DNA of 55,947 nt from an uncultured Oscillospiraceae bacterium (GCA_934463345.1 CAKSJL010000001.1:1-55947), one strand, 5' to 3'; shown: positions 7,830-17,088, numbered from the stretch's first letter. Notes: a model not told the origin generated them from the sequence alone. Numbers and translations: made by a program.

Positions 7830-9062
7830 TTATGATGAAATTTGCCTTAAAAGTTTACTATAATACACATTATCCAACGCTGAATGCTTTATGTTAATAG
7901 TTATAAGGCTGAAATAAATAAGACAGAACGGAACGTTTAAGAGCGTTTCTCCGCCTACGCAGTTGACCAGTATCATGATTCCGATCACACGCTGAAGTCT
8001 GTTCCCACGATACATTGCAATAAATATACCAGTAAAGAGCAGCGTTGTTCCGATTATTCCAAATGAAAACAGCATCTTCATAAGCGAAGTATAGTAAAAT
8101 TCCGGTTCGATCATTCCGTAGCCGAAAAAGAACCTGTACGGACTTTCGAGCATCATGTCCATAACCTTGTCGATATTGCCGAAATGCCCCTCGATACCGC
8201 TGTAGTTCGAGCCGATTCCAAGCGTTCTGTCATACATCGCCTTGAAGTAGCTGCTGTTGAGTATCACAGCAAGCGTAGCAGGAAGTCCTACAAATATTGC
8301 CCCGGCAATGTAAACGCTTATCTTGTTTTTGAGAATCGAATCCCTGAATACCATCCATATTCTTATACCCCATAAAAGCGCCAGGAATATATATCCTGTC
8401 GTTGAACGGGAAGTAATAAGACCTACTGAAATAATGGCTGCGCCTATCCAGTCACGTCTGTCCAGCTTTTCATGCAGGAAGAGATAAAAAGCGAGCGATA
8501 CTGCTATATATACACAGTAATGCTGCGGCTCTGACAGAAAGGCATGAGACCTTATATCCTCTCTTGCCCAAAGATTCTCGCTTATATGCAGATAAAGCTG
8601 ATTCGTCATGTCAGAGAGCAGCGTTGCCCCCGGTATTGTTCCCGGAATAAAGATTCCTGTCGCTCTGTAAACAATTATCTGTACATTTGCAAATATAACG
8701 GATATTATTGATATTACATTTATCGACTTTACTGCCAAAGGAAAAACAAGATGATTCTTCGATATAAAAAAGCAGAAAAATAAAAAGACGATATAATGTA
8801 TCGTATTTATTGTAATATCGCTGACGAGTCCTATATCAAGCATAAGCGTTGTAATATAGTTAAATATGAGATACAGCAGAAACGGCAGAAAATAATAGCA
8901 GGCGGAAATATTTATTCCTCCTTTTTTTATCAGTCCATGTATTCCCATAAATATTACATAAAAAAACAATACTACTGTTCCAAGCGGTATTGATCCTGCA
9001 ACAGCATACATATTCAGCATCGGAATAAGCACAAGTATTAACGTATATATTTTATCAATCAT
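7830..9062 (-). CDS. Wzy-like O-antigen/capsule polymerase, membrane protein
   Basis: About 410 residues, almost entirely hydrophobic, with roughly ten membrane segments and a longer extracytoplasmic loop near the C-terminal third (around SSYFKAMYDRTLGIGSNYSGIEGHFGNIDKVMDMM), the layout of Wzy polymerases and O-antigen ligases. I place the start at the ATG at 9062, where GAGGAT lies 6 bases upstream; the frame is open further up but that would overlap the GT4 gene by 60 bases. The start overlaps the GT4 stop by 8 bases. It should polymerise lipid-linked repeat units outside the membrane. No Wzx flippase or initiating phosphoglycosyl transferase is in the window, so these must lie elsewhere. 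Confidence 0.8.
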   Translation of the reverse strand: MIDKIYTLILVLIPMLNMYAVAGSIPLGTVVLFFYVIFMGIHGLIKKGGINISACYYFLPFLLYLIFNYITTLMLDIGLVSDITINTIHYIVFLFFCFFISKNHLVFPLAVKSINVISIISVIFANVQIIVYRATGIFIPGTIPGATLLSDMTNQLYLHISENLWAREDIRSHAFLSEPQHYCVYIAVSLAFYLFLHEKLDRRDWIGAAIISVGLITSRSTTGYIFLALLWGIRIWMVFRDSILKNKISVYIAGAIFVGLPATLAVILNSSYFKAMYDRTLGIGSNYSGIEGHFGNIDKVMDMMLESPYRFFFGYGMIEPEFYYTSLMKMLFSFGIIGTTLLFTGIFIAMYRGNRLQRVIGIMILVNCVGGETLLNVPFCLIYFSLITINIKHSALDNVYYSKLLRQISS

Positions 9063-10170
9063 ATAATCCTCTGAAACTGTAATAAAAATCCTCAAGCTGC
9101 TTTGCCGTACGGACAATATCATAGCCGCTTTTGAAAATTTCCTCCGAAGTATCCCTGCGAACTGTATCAGCCCTTTTCAAAATCTCTCTGCTCCATACCT
9201 CATAGGGTTCACTCAGCGGCAGTCTTGTTATAAGGTCGGTCACAACAGCTTCTTCAGGGACTTCATCCGACACAACTGCCGGAAGTCCGGCTGCCTGTGC
9301 CTCAATATTAACTATTCCCAGACCTTCCCATGCAGACGGAAGCACAAAAACATCCATAGCCTGCATATAGTCATTTACATTTTTTCGTGTTCCCATAAAC
9401 ATTACACTATCATCCAGACTATAGTCATGAACCATAGTCTTTATTTTTTCCTCAAGCTCACCGCCGCCGATAAGCATAAGAACAGTGCTGCTGTTTTCTT
9501 TGTGAATATATTCAAAAAGTTTTATTAAAAACTCATGATTTTTCTGAGCCATAAATTTTCCGACATGTCCTATGACGATCTTGTTTTCAATTCCCAGTTC
9601 ATGACGAATTCTTTCTCTTGTGGTTTCATTAAAAGTGAAATTCGGTACAACAATCCCATTTTTGACAAGTCTGCACCTATTTTCTTCAACCGCCTTTCTG
9701 CCGAAGCTCCATTCTCCTGCCGGCTCTGAACACATAAACATGTGGGTACAGTATTTTTTTATAAACATTTTCTCATAGTAGAAAAAGAAGGTTTTAAGGC
9801 TGAATCTGCATTTTGTATTATGGCTGTGAGCAATTCTCACCGGTATTCCGCATTTTTCAGCAATTTTCAAAGGCCAGAGATTAAGCTCCGAATGACAGTG
9901 AACAATTTTATATTCCGGATGATCTCTGTAGACTTTTTCAACAGCTGACGCATATGCATTATAGTGAAACGGATTAAACGGCGGCGTTCTGTAAATTTTT
10001 CCGCCCATTTCTGTTATTTCATCCTCAAAGCAGCCTTTCTGCTCACGATGTACTATAAAATCAAACTGAACCTTTTCCCTGTCAACATTCCTGTATATAT
10101 TCATGAGCAGATTTTCAATTCCGCCCTGATCCATTATTACATTTTCATGCAAAATTCTTATTGGTTTCAT
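9055..10170 (-). CDS. GT4 family glycosyltransferase
   Basis: 371 residues with the two-domain GT-B layout. The N-terminus contains DQGGIENLLMNIYRN (about 13-27), the GGxE acceptor-side loop. IVIGHVGKFMAQKNHEFLI (about 199-217) opens the C-terminal nucleotide-sugar domain, and VFVLPSAWEGLGIVNIEAQAAGLP (about 277-300) carries the EGLGIVxxEAQAxG(L/V)P signature of EpsF/capsular GT4 enzymes. It should add a sugar from an NDP-sugar with retention. Start overlaps the GT8 stop by 4 bases (ATGA), so the pair is translationally coupled. Sugar and linkage cannot be predicted. Confidence 0.92.
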   Translation of the reverse strand: MKPIRILHENVIMDQGGIENLLMNIYRNVDREKVQFDFIVHREQKGCFEDEITEMGGKIYRTPPFNPFHYNAYASAVEKVYRDHPEYKIVHCHSELNLWPLKIAEKCGIPVRIAHSHNTKCRFSLKTFFFYYEKMFIKKYCTHMFMCSEPAGEWSFGRKAVEENRCRLVKNGIVVPNFTFNETTRERIRHELGIENKIVIGHVGKFMAQKNHEFLIKLFEYIHKENSSTVLMLIGGGELEEKIKTMVHDYSLDDSVMFMGTRKNVNDYMQAMDVFVLPSAWEGLGIVNIEAQAAGLPAVVSDEVPEEAVVTDLITRLPLSEPYEVWSREILKRADTVRRDTSEEIFKSGYDIVRTAKQLEDFYYSFRGLYD

Positions 10171-11147
10171 TTATTTCTCCCCTGAAGCTTAGGCATAATG
10201 GTAGAATGAAGAATTCCAACCGCCCTCACAGCTATAAAATCCGGCAGAACATTATAAATTTTTGTCATAAGCTTCTTTTTTCCGGAACGATTGTCTTTCC
10301 TGAACGGTTCATTTTTCCATGGTGATGCTGATTTATATTTAAGCCACTGCTGCGCATAAGGATGACGGCTTCCCTCAATCCATGGTCTGAGCGATGCAAA
10401 GCTTGTCGTAAAATGAATTATAACAGGTTCTCTCTTTGCTCTGTTGAACTGTTCTTGTGTATAGTACTCAACCGGATGCCTGAAGCTCTGAAGCTTTTTA
10501 TAGGTAAAGTCATAAAGCATTGTATAACAGTTATATTTCAGGTCAAGCTGTTTTATTTTGTCTGCCATAACACCGTTTATTATACCCTGGTCAGCATAAG
10601 GAACATCTCCGTTGTATTTGTCAAAAAACGCCATAAACTTTTCAGGCGCATTTTCATTACGCCATTTTTCCAGGTTTATAAGCAGAATACCTGCATTTAT
10701 ATAGTTTTCCTTGCCGCTGAGTCCAATATTCCTGAAATGATGAATACTTATAGGATCTTTGACTCCGGCGCCGTAAAAGCCATTCAGGTCAGTATTATAA
10801 AGCTCTTCAACCGAACCGACAACAAGTGTATCGCAGTCAATGTAGAGTGCCTTTGTAACGTCGGCAGGAAGAATATCTGTCATAAAAAGGCGTGAAAAGG
10901 TAGAAAGAGAGCCTCTTTGCTGCTTCATGTCATCTGTAAGATACTTTTTTACGTCATAAAATATTATTTTTCGGTTATATATTCCAGTCAGTTCAAGAAG
11001 CCTTTTTTTGTTTATGTCCGATATGCTGTCCTCAAGAATATGAATGCAGATTTCCTCTGCCTTTTTGTTATTTTCAAGCAGTGATAATATTGAAATACCC
11101 ATAATCTCAGCAAAATTATCATCACTTGCGTAAACCACATTGATCAT
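10167..11147 (-). CDS. GT8 family glycosyltransferase
   Basis: About 326 residues. The core is a GT-A fold: INVVYASDDNFAEIMGISI at the start, ALYIDCDTLVVGSVEELY with the DxD metal site, YINAGILLINLEKW and ADQGIINGVM are the standard GT8 blocks (LgtC/glycogenin-like galactosyl- or glucosyltransferases). I start at the ATG at 11147 with GGAG 9 bases upstream; an in-frame TTG at 11162 lies on that RBS. It is the first gene of the nine-gene operon and follows the consensus promoter at 11192-11220. It uses a UDP-hexose with retention; acceptor unknown. Confidence 0.92.
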   Translation of the reverse strand: MINVVYASDDNFAEIMGISILSLLENNKKAEEICIHILEDSISDINKKRLLELTGIYNRKIIFYDVKKYLTDDMKQQRGSLSTFSRLFMTDILPADVTKALYIDCDTLVVGSVEELYNTDLNGFYGAGVKDPISIHHFRNIGLSGKENYINAGILLINLEKWRNENAPEKFMAFFDKYNGDVPYADQGIINGVMADKIKQLDLKYNCYTMLYDFTYKKLQSFRHPVEYYTQEQFNRAKREPVIIHFTTSFASLRPWIEGSRHPYAQQWLKYKSASPWKNEPFRKDNRSGKKKLMTKIYNVLPDFIAVRAVGILHSTIMPKLQGRNK

Positions 11148-11191
11148 TAGCCTGTTCTCCAAATTATTTTTTCATATAGTCACACATATTT

Positions 11192-11220
11192 ATTATATAA
11201 TTTAAAATCGTCAATGTCAA
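11192..11220 (-). promoter_or_regulatory. Consensus sigma-A promoter of the polysaccharide operon
   Basis: On the minus strand TTGACA (11215-11220) and TATAAT (11192-11197) are separated by exactly 17 bases, a full-consensus housekeeping promoter. It is placed about 45 bases upstream of the GT8 start and should drive all nine genes down to the kinase. Confidence 0.9.
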
Positions 11221-11274
11221 CCGTTTAAAAATAAAATGGTACAAATTACGCTTTTTTTCTATAAATCAAACAAA

Positions 11275-11320
11275 TATACCGACATGCCATGCGTTGTTTT
11301 CCGCATAACACACCGGTATA
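11275..11320 (-). terminator. Terminator of the EAL-domain gene
   Basis: TATACCG (11275-11281) pairs with CGGTATA (11314-11320), with an inner ATGCG/CGCAT stem. On the minus strand it is followed by TTTGTTTG, just after the EAL gene stop. Confidence 0.65.
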
Positions 11321-11327
11321 ATTATCC

Positions 11328-14057
11328 TTATATTATCTTTATAGAAATATTGTTTTCACCCTGATCGACTGTACCTTCCGGAGAGCCTATATCAAGTGTT
11401 CTTGCTCCGCTGAGCTTTACATCTATATCATTTCCGTCAAGGAATATAGTTCCATTTCCGCTCTGATCGCCTATGCCGGTTGAACTGAATCCATCAGCTG
11501 AAAGTGAAAGCTTAGAATTTTCAGCACGAACCTCCATGCTGCCACCGTTTGAACCGATACAGCAGGCATGCTTGGCAACAAGACTGATGTCAACATTTCC
11601 GCCAAGAATTTTCACAGTTCCCGAACCCGTATCAAGAACGCCTATACCTATAACATTTCTGCCAGAGCTTTCTATTTTAATATTTCCCGTCGAAACAACT
11701 GAAGCTGAAGCTCTGAGACTTCCTACTGAAACATTTTCAACACTTGAATTATCTATGTCAAGACTACAGTTATCAGCAATTTCAACAATAGCATTTCCTT
11801 CGGCGTTACCGATTGATACGCAGGTTTTTCCTGTATTCTCCATCGAAATATTTCCCGAAACAAGCCTGATAATGCTGTCAGACGGATTTTTTCCTCCGCC
11901 AATTGCAATATTTTTCAGACCATCAACATCAATTGAAAGAATGCCATCCATATCAATCGTTATATTTCCATAAGCACTGTTTATGTCTGCGCCTACTCCG
12001 TAAGGGTCATCACACTCGGAAACAATTTTCAGCAGACCGCTGCCTGTCAAGGTAAATGACGCAGTTTCCGGAACATAAATTCCATTTCCTTCAATGACAT
12101 TTTCACCCCCAGTCACAATGGTAAGTGAAGAATTTTCACCAACAGAAATTGACGGTTCGTCATTACCCATATTTATACATACATTTTCAAGCGTTAGAGT
12201 GCATTCAATTCCATCCTCAACAATTATCCTCATGTTGAGCGCACTGCCTCCGACAAGCTTTACAGCGCAGCTGCTCTTTATAATTATCTCGTCATAGCTC
12301 TCGCTGCTTATGTCATCGGTATTTATGACATCCATATCATCAGTTATACAGAATGGTCTTGCATGATTCTTAATTGCGTTTGCTGTTACTATTTCATCCT
12401 TGACCTCTCTGGATATCTCATAAAGTATAAAAGGCTTTGGACGTGACGTGTAATAACCCTGAATAAGGTCAACCCCCAGGTTTATAACAGTTGCAAGCTC
12501 CGACGAGGTTTCAATTCCCTCCGCAAGCGTTTTTATGCCATTTTCCATCGCAAATTCAACAACCCCTGATACAAGCTGCTGTTTTTTTACGTTGCTGTCT
12601 ATATCAGTAATCAATGAACGGTCAATTTTTATGTATTCAGGATTGTATCTTATAAGGTTTGCTGTATTTGAATAGCCTGTTCCATAATCGTCAAATGCAA
12701 TTTCAATTCCGGCTTCCTCACGTCTTTTATTGAGCTTTGCCAGAAAATCATCCGACAAATTTGCCTGCTCTGTAATTTCAATTACAACCTTGTTCATAAG
12801 GTTTCCGTAATGATCGTAAAGCGTTGAAAAGTCGCTGTCATTGAGCATATGATCCGGAATACTGTTAATAAACAGCTTTTTATCCCTGAACATTTCACTG
12901 TTATCGTTAAGTATTTTCATAACATTGAAAAATGTTTTCTTCTCAATGTCGTAGGTACGTCTTTGTTTTTTTGCTATTTCAAGCATCTGAAAAGGATTAA
13001 GATATTTGTTTCCGGTAGTTCTCATAAGCGCCTCATAGCCGTAAACCGCACCAGTCTTCCCGTCAACAATCGGCTGCATGTGATATTCAAACAGATTATC
13101 ATCAATTATTTTACAGAATATCTGAGCGTCCGTATAAAATTCTCTTTCCTTTTCATAGGTGTTAAGCTCAAATTTCTTTATCATTCCCGTAGTATTTTCA
13201 AGAATCTCAAACAAAGCAAAATTTGAATAGTTCACAAGCTTGTTAAAGTCTCTTGAATCGTCCGGATAAAGGCAATACCCGCAGTTAAGCGAAAGTCTGG
13301 CATCGCTTCCCGGTATAAGCGCTTCTCCAAAGTCGTCCGTAACCTTTGTTTCATGAACCGCTTCTGAAATCTGCCCTATAAGCTCGACAGCCTCACGTTC
13401 AGTTTTATTCTTAAAGAAAACCAGGAATTCGTAATAAGGCGTTGATCCGATTATAACATTGTCAGATGTAAAATGAGATACTGTTCTTGCCGCACAGGAT
13501 ATACACCTTTTGCTATTATCAATCCCAAGAATCTTGTTCATATGGTTTATACCATTTATATGAAATGTTGCAAGACAGCCATATTCCAGATCCTTTGATT
13601 CAGAAAGAATTCTCAGCTCTTCAAGAAAAGACTCACGATTGTTAAGCTTTGTGAGCGAATTAAGAATGCTGAAAGACTCAGAAAATGTTATTTCCTGCAT
13701 CATTGATGTCATATCCTTAACAAATCCGAGCCACTGTCCGTTTCTTTCGATCATGCTGAGCTTTATCCAGAAGCATTCACTGCCGCAGCGGTAATTATAT
13801 ATGTGACGCTTATTATAAACTGGTTCAACAGTTATTCTTTTCAGAATATCAAAAAAATCCTTTTCTGACATCGAACCGTCATCAGAGGTTTTATGAAGCC
13901 TTAATATTCTGTATGTATTATCATCGAGATAAGCGGCTTTTCTCCCTGAAATATATTTAAACGCTCCTGTATCAGGAAAAACGCTCTCAAATATCTGCCA
14001 CTCCTCACTTATTTTACTATAATTGTCAGGTCTTGAAAAGTCAAATATCCCCATCAA
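11328..14057 (-). CDS. PAS-(degenerate GGDEF)-EAL protein with a beta-helix-like C-terminal domain
   Basis: 909 residues, no signal peptide or membrane segment, so cytoplasmic. Residues about 25-120 look like a PAS domain. Residues 130-290 are a GGDEF domain whose signature has decayed to PYYEF (207-211), so it should not make c-di-GMP. Residues 310-550 are an EAL domain with intact motifs: YEALMR (341), EITEQ (427), FDDYGTGYS (455), YIKIDR (475), LAEGIET (511), IQGYY (532), so an active c-di-GMP phosphodiesterase is expected. Residues about 570-905 consist of repeated short beta-strands rich in Gly, Asn, Ser and Ile with recurrent VSIG/IGIG/CIGS turns, like a beta-helix of surface adhesins. 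That fusion on a cytosolic protein is odd. It has its own consensus promoter (14137-14165) and stands alone. Input signal unknown. Confidence 0.88.
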   Translation of the reverse strand: MMGIFDFSRPDNYSKISEEWQIFESVFPDTGAFKYISGRKAAYLDDNTYRILRLHKTSDDGSMSEKDFFDILKRITVEPVYNKRHIYNYRCGSECFWIKLSMIERNGQWLGFVKDMTSMMQEITFSESFSILNSLTKLNNRESFLEELRILSESKDLEYGCLATFHINGINHMNKILGIDNSKRCISCAARTVSHFTSDNVIIGSTPYYEFLVFFKNKTEREAVELIGQISEAVHETKVTDDFGEALIPGSDARLSLNCGYCLYPDDSRDFNKLVNYSNFALFEILENTTGMIKKFELNTYEKEREFYTDAQIFCKIIDDNLFEYHMQPIVDGKTGAVYGYEALMRTTGNKYLNPFQMLEIAKKQRRTYDIEKKTFFNVMKILNDNSEMFRDKKLFINSIPDHMLNDSDFSTLYDHYGNLMNKVVIEITEQANLSDDFLAKLNKRREEAGIEIAFDDYGTGYSNTANLIRYNPEYIKIDRSLITDIDSNVKKQQLVSGVVEFAMENGIKTLAEGIETSSELATVINLGVDLIQGYYTSRPKPFILYEISREVKDEIVTANAIKNHARPFCITDDMDVINTDDISSESYDEIIIKSSCAVKLVGGSALNMRIIVEDGIECTLTLENVCINMGNDEPSISVGENSSLTIVTGGENVIEGNGIYVPETASFTLTGSGLLKIVSECDDPYGVGADINSAYGNITIDMDGILSIDVDGLKNIAIGGGKNPSDSIIRLVSGNISMENTGKTCVSIGNAEGNAIVEIADNCSLDIDNSSVENVSVGSLRASASVVSTGNIKIESSGRNVIGIGVLDTGSGTVKILGGNVDISLVAKHACCIGSNGGSMEVRAENSKLSLSADGFSSTGIGDQSGNGTIFLDGNDIDVKLSGARTLDIGSPEGTVDQGENNISIKII

Positions 14058-14136
14058 TTTTATACCTCATTTTCCGCAAATAAAACTGACTGTGCAGCTT
14101 TGCAACAATATTTTATGCAATCTTTACTCTTATATA

Positions 14137-14165
14137 ATTATACCCAACATTTTAATTTATGTCAA
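14137..14165 (-). promoter_or_regulatory. Consensus sigma-A promoter of the EAL-domain gene
   Basis: On the minus strand TTGACA (14160-14165), 17 bases, TATAAT (14137-14142). The predicted transcript has a leader of about 70 bases before the ATG at 14057. Confidence 0.9.
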
Positions 14166-14204
14166 TAAGGACAAAAGAAATACTTGTAATGATATTATGT
14201 CAAA

Positions 14205-14247
14205 AAATAAATTAAGAGACGTCTCCTCAGAGAACATCCCTTAATTC
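14205..14247 (-). terminator. Terminator of the galK-galE-copZ operon
   Basis: AATTAAGAGA-type and TCCCTTAATT arms pair (with G-U) around a 20-base interior, and on the minus strand the stem is followed by TTTATTTTTT. It lies about 75 bases after the copZ-like stop. Confidence 0.7.
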
Positions 14248-14318
14248 GCAGAAATCAAAATATATTAGCCTTTAAACGTATTTAAACTTACATTATCCGT
14301 TTAAGATGTGTTGATACC

Positions 14319-14531
14319 CTAACTATCAAGCTCCCTGAAGCCTACAGCCTCAAAGCCTTCTTCCTCAATCTTTTCCGCAATGCTCGCATTATCAGCTGCA
14401 ATATCAGCTTCCGCCCAACCTGCATCAGGATCGACAACAATGTTGATTGCCCCAAGCTCCTCTAATGCATTCTTTACTGCATTTGCACAGTGCTCACAGC
14501 TCATTCCATCAATATCAATATGCTTCTTCAT
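14319..14531 (-). CDS. Heavy-metal-associated (HMA) domain protein, CopZ-like
   Basis: 70 residues, a single HMA domain. DGMSCEHCANAVKNAL carries the GMxCxxC metal site, and the protein has the expected beta-alpha-beta-beta-alpha-beta length. Such proteins bind Cu(I) or another soft metal and pass it to P-type ATPases. It follows galE by 4 bases, so it is the last gene of the galactose operon, an unexpected partner; no P-type ATPase or CopY-like regulator is nearby. The acidic, short form is common in anaerobic Firmicutes, where the metal is not always known. Confidence 0.88.
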   Translation of the reverse strand: MKKHIDIDGMSCEHCANAVKNALEELGAINIVVDPDAGWAEADIAADNASIAEKIEEEGFEAVGFRELDS

Positions 14532-14535
14532 AGCC

Positions 14536-15546
14536 TTAATTCTCCTGATTCTGTTTTAATGTGAAATTCCAGCTGTCCCTGCACATATCATCAAGATTCA
14601 GCTTTGCTTCCCAGCCGAAAAGCTTCTTTGCCAGAGCTGTATCAGCATAAGAGGTTGCAATATCTCCGGCACGTCTTGCTGTAATTTCAACCGGTATTTC
14701 TTTTCCGCATGCCTTTTCGTATGCCTTTACAACGTCAAGAACGCTTGAGCCTTTTCCTGTTCCAAGATTTACCGGAGTAAATCCCTTATGCTCAAATGCG
14801 TACTTCAAAGCAGAAATATGCCCCTTTGCAAGGTCAACGACATGAATATAATCTCTGACGCCTGTTCCATCCGGCGTATCATAATCATTTCCGAAAACTC
14901 TCAGCTTTTCAAGCTTTCCCGATGCAACCTGCGCAATATACGGAACGAGATTATTAGGAATTCCGTTCGGGTCTTCTCCGATAAGTCCGCTTTCGTGCGC
15001 ACCAATCGGATTAAAATACCTGAGCGCAGCAACGCTCCATTCCTTGTCCGGAACAGTAAGATCCTTCAGTATCTGTTCTATCATTACCTTGGTATAACCG
15101 TAAGGATTTGTTGCAGATGTTGGCATATCCTCAGTATATGGTGCCTGATTGCTAACTCCGTATACAGTTGCAGAGGATGAGAATACTATTGTTTTACAGC
15201 CATATCTGTCCATAACTCTGAGCAGATTAATTGTACCTGAGATGTTATTTTCATAATATTCAAGCGGCTTCTGCACCGATTCTCCAACAGCTTTAAGTCC
15301 TGCAAAGTGTATAACAGCATCAATTTCATTTTTTTCAAATATTTCAGCTGTCGCATCTATATCAAGCATATCAGCCTTATAAAATTTAACTGGTTTGCCT
15401 GTTATTTTTTCAATTCGCTCTATGCTTTCCTCTTTTGAATTAACAAGGTTATCCATAACAATTACTTCAAAACCTGCTTCAAGAAGCTCAACACATGTGT
15501 GACTTCCTATAAATCCAGCACCGCCGGTAACCAAAATCTTTGACAT
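14536..15546 (-). CDS. galE: UDP-glucose 4-epimerase
   Basis: 336 residues when started at the ATG at 15546, which has GGAGAT 5 bases upstream; the longer open frame lacks an RBS. The NAD-binding TGGAGFIGSH lies at about 6-15, the catalytic SSSATVYG and YGYTK (Tyr-x-x-x-Lys) follow, and the C-terminal region includes GVRDYIHVVDLAKGH. It interconverts UDP-glucose and UDP-galactose in the Leloir pathway and can feed UDP-galactose to surface polysaccharide. It lies 80 bases after galK and 4 before the CopZ-like gene. Confidence 0.97.
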   Translation of the reverse strand: MSKILVTGGAGFIGSHTCVELLEAGFEVIVMDNLVNSKEESIERIEKITGKPVKFYKADMLDIDATAEIFEKNEIDAVIHFAGLKAVGESVQKPLEYYENNISGTINLLRVMDRYGCKTIVFSSSATVYGVSNQAPYTEDMPTSATNPYGYTKVMIEQILKDLTVPDKEWSVAALRYFNPIGAHESGLIGEDPNGIPNNLVPYIAQVASGKLEKLRVFGNDYDTPDGTGVRDYIHVVDLAKGHISALKYAFEHKGFTPVNLGTGKGSSVLDVVKAYEKACGKEIPVEITARRAGDIATSYADTALAKKLFGWEAKLNLDDMCRDSWNFTLKQNQEN

Positions 15547-15626
15547 ATTAATCTCCATTCTGCCGCAGATAATAATGCGAAAAACGAACGCCCCTTTGTG
15601 CGGCAAACCAAGGAAGCACTCGCAGG

Positions 15627-16967
15627 CTATACATTTATTTCAGTACAGCCCTTATGCCTTATTTTTAATATATGACATCTTCCCGGACCGAGCAGCTTTT
15701 CGGTCTCTGTCTTAAAATGATCGAGCATATAGTTTGGAACAAACGCCTGAACTGTTCCGTTAAAACCACCGCCATGAACTCTGAATGCACCTTTTCCATC
15801 AAGGAGTCTGTCGCACAGTGCCAAGGTTATGGAAAGAGGCTGGTTTATAACATCTGATGCCGAATATACATTTTGTAAATACATAAAGGATGATTTGCCC
15901 GAATTACTTATTTCATGCAAAAAATCCTCAATATTGTTTTTGTTCAGAAGCTTTGCACACTTTACAACACGCTTATCCTCTTCAAAGAAATGCCATGCCC
16001 TTAGTGCTGCACGATCGCCGCAGCGCCTTCTGACATCGCCGAGATACTCCATAAATTCGTCCTCGCTGACTCTTGAAAGTGCCTGTTTTCCGAAAAAGTT
16101 CGCAACCCTTTTCATCTCTCGCGGTATAGCTTCATATTCCTTGTTGCTGACTTTAGACGGAATCTGGCTGTCAAGTATACAGACAGTATACCCTGAACTT
16201 TCAAAATCATAATCAACTTTAGTTACAAATGGTGTATCGCTGTCATAAAAATCTATCCAAAGCATACCGCCCAGAGCAGATGTCAGCTGATCCATCAGAC
16301 CACATGGCCTTTTGTAATAATAATTTTCGGCAAACTGACCGATTTCAGCGATTTCCGCAGGTGAAACTGAGCCATCCATATAAAGGCTGTTCATAATACC
16401 GCCTATAATAACCTCAAACGCCGCAGAGGACGAAAGTCCGGCACCGCTTATTATATTTGAGGTCGTATAGCAGTCAAAACCGCTCAGCTGCCTGCCCATT
16501 AGATAGAAACGGGCAGCAATTCCTCTTATCAGCGCAATTGACTTATAAGCCTCCTGTGGATAAGGGTCAAGGTCGGAAATGACAAAATCGCCAAGAGGTG
16601 AATATTCATGCGGATCACTTTTTACAGTTACTGAGACAGCTATTTCGTCCATAGGAAAGCCTTTTGATTTTATTCTTATAACGCCGCTGTTATTTGGTGA
16701 CACAATACCAAGAGTATCCATATCAACTGCTGCCGATAAAACATTACCCCACTGATGATCAGTATGATTTCCGCAGATTTCAGTTCTTGCTGACGCAGAA
16801 AAGATAGTTACCTGACGATCAGTGCCAAACTGATTTTCAAACTCATTAATCGCTTTCATAACACGACTTCTGTTATACAAAACATTCTCGCCGCCATAAA
16901 GCGCCTCAAGCTGGTCATCATAATACCCTGAACCGACATTCCGCAGAACATCATCTACATTTGTCAT
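15627..16967 (-). CDS. galK: Galactokinase (GHMP kinase)
   Basis: 446 residues, longer than the usual 390. ASARTEICGNHTDHQWG (about 59-75) is a variant of the galactokinase signature GRxNLIGEHTDYNxG. ISGAGLSSSAAFEV (about 171-184) is the GHMP ATP loop, and VHGGGFNGTVQAF near the C-terminus is the third motif. It phosphorylates galactose at C1. The signature has changes (TEICGNHTDHQ) typical of a branch found in ruminococci, so related sugars are possible. A GALT gene is not nearby. AGGGGTG precedes the ATG, and a consensus-type promoter lies at 17025-17053. Confidence 0.9.
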   Translation of the reverse strand: MTNVDDVLRNVGSGYYDDQLEALYGGENVLYNRSRVMKAINEFENQFGTDRQVTIFSASARTEICGNHTDHQWGNVLSAAVDMDTLGIVSPNNSGVIRIKSKGFPMDEIAVSVTVKSDPHEYSPLGDFVISDLDPYPQEAYKSIALIRGIAARFYLMGRQLSGFDCYTTSNIISGAGLSSSAAFEVIIGGIMNSLYMDGSVSPAEIAEIGQFAENYYYKRPCGLMDQLTSALGGMLWIDFYDSDTPFVTKVDYDFESSGYTVCILDSQIPSKVSNKEYEAIPREMKRVANFFGKQALSRVSEDEFMEYLGDVRRRCGDRAALRAWHFFEEDKRVVKCAKLLNKNNIEDFLHEISNSGKSSFMYLQNVYSASDVINQPLSITLALCDRLLDGKGAFRVHGGGFNGTVQAFVPNYMLDHFKTETEKLLGPGRCHILKIRHKGCTEINV

Positions 16968-17024
16968 TTATCACACCCCTTTTTAAGGCAATATTGCTGA
17001 TGCACAAGCCCTGTTTCTTTTTAT

Positions 17025-17053
17025 ATTATACAATAAACGGATATTTTTTTCAA
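17025..17053 (-). promoter_or_regulatory. Promoter of galK-galE-copZ
   Basis: On the minus strand TTGAAA (17048-17053), 17 bases, TATAAT (17025-17030). It is back to back with the ttcA promoter. Confidence 0.88.
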
Positions 17054-17059
17054 GTGTAA

Positions 17060-17088
17060 TTGCAAAATTCGCAGAAATATTGTATAAT
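17060..17088 (+). promoter_or_regulatory. Promoter of the ttcA-like gene
   Basis: TTGCAA (17060-17065), 17 bases, TATAAT (17083-17088), giving a leader of about 55 bases to the ATG at 17151. Confidence 0.85.

Noticed and set aside
11473..12297. Plus-strand frames opposite the EAL gene tail
   Set aside because: They mirror the repetitive beta-strand coding on the minus strand and lack ribosome binding sites.
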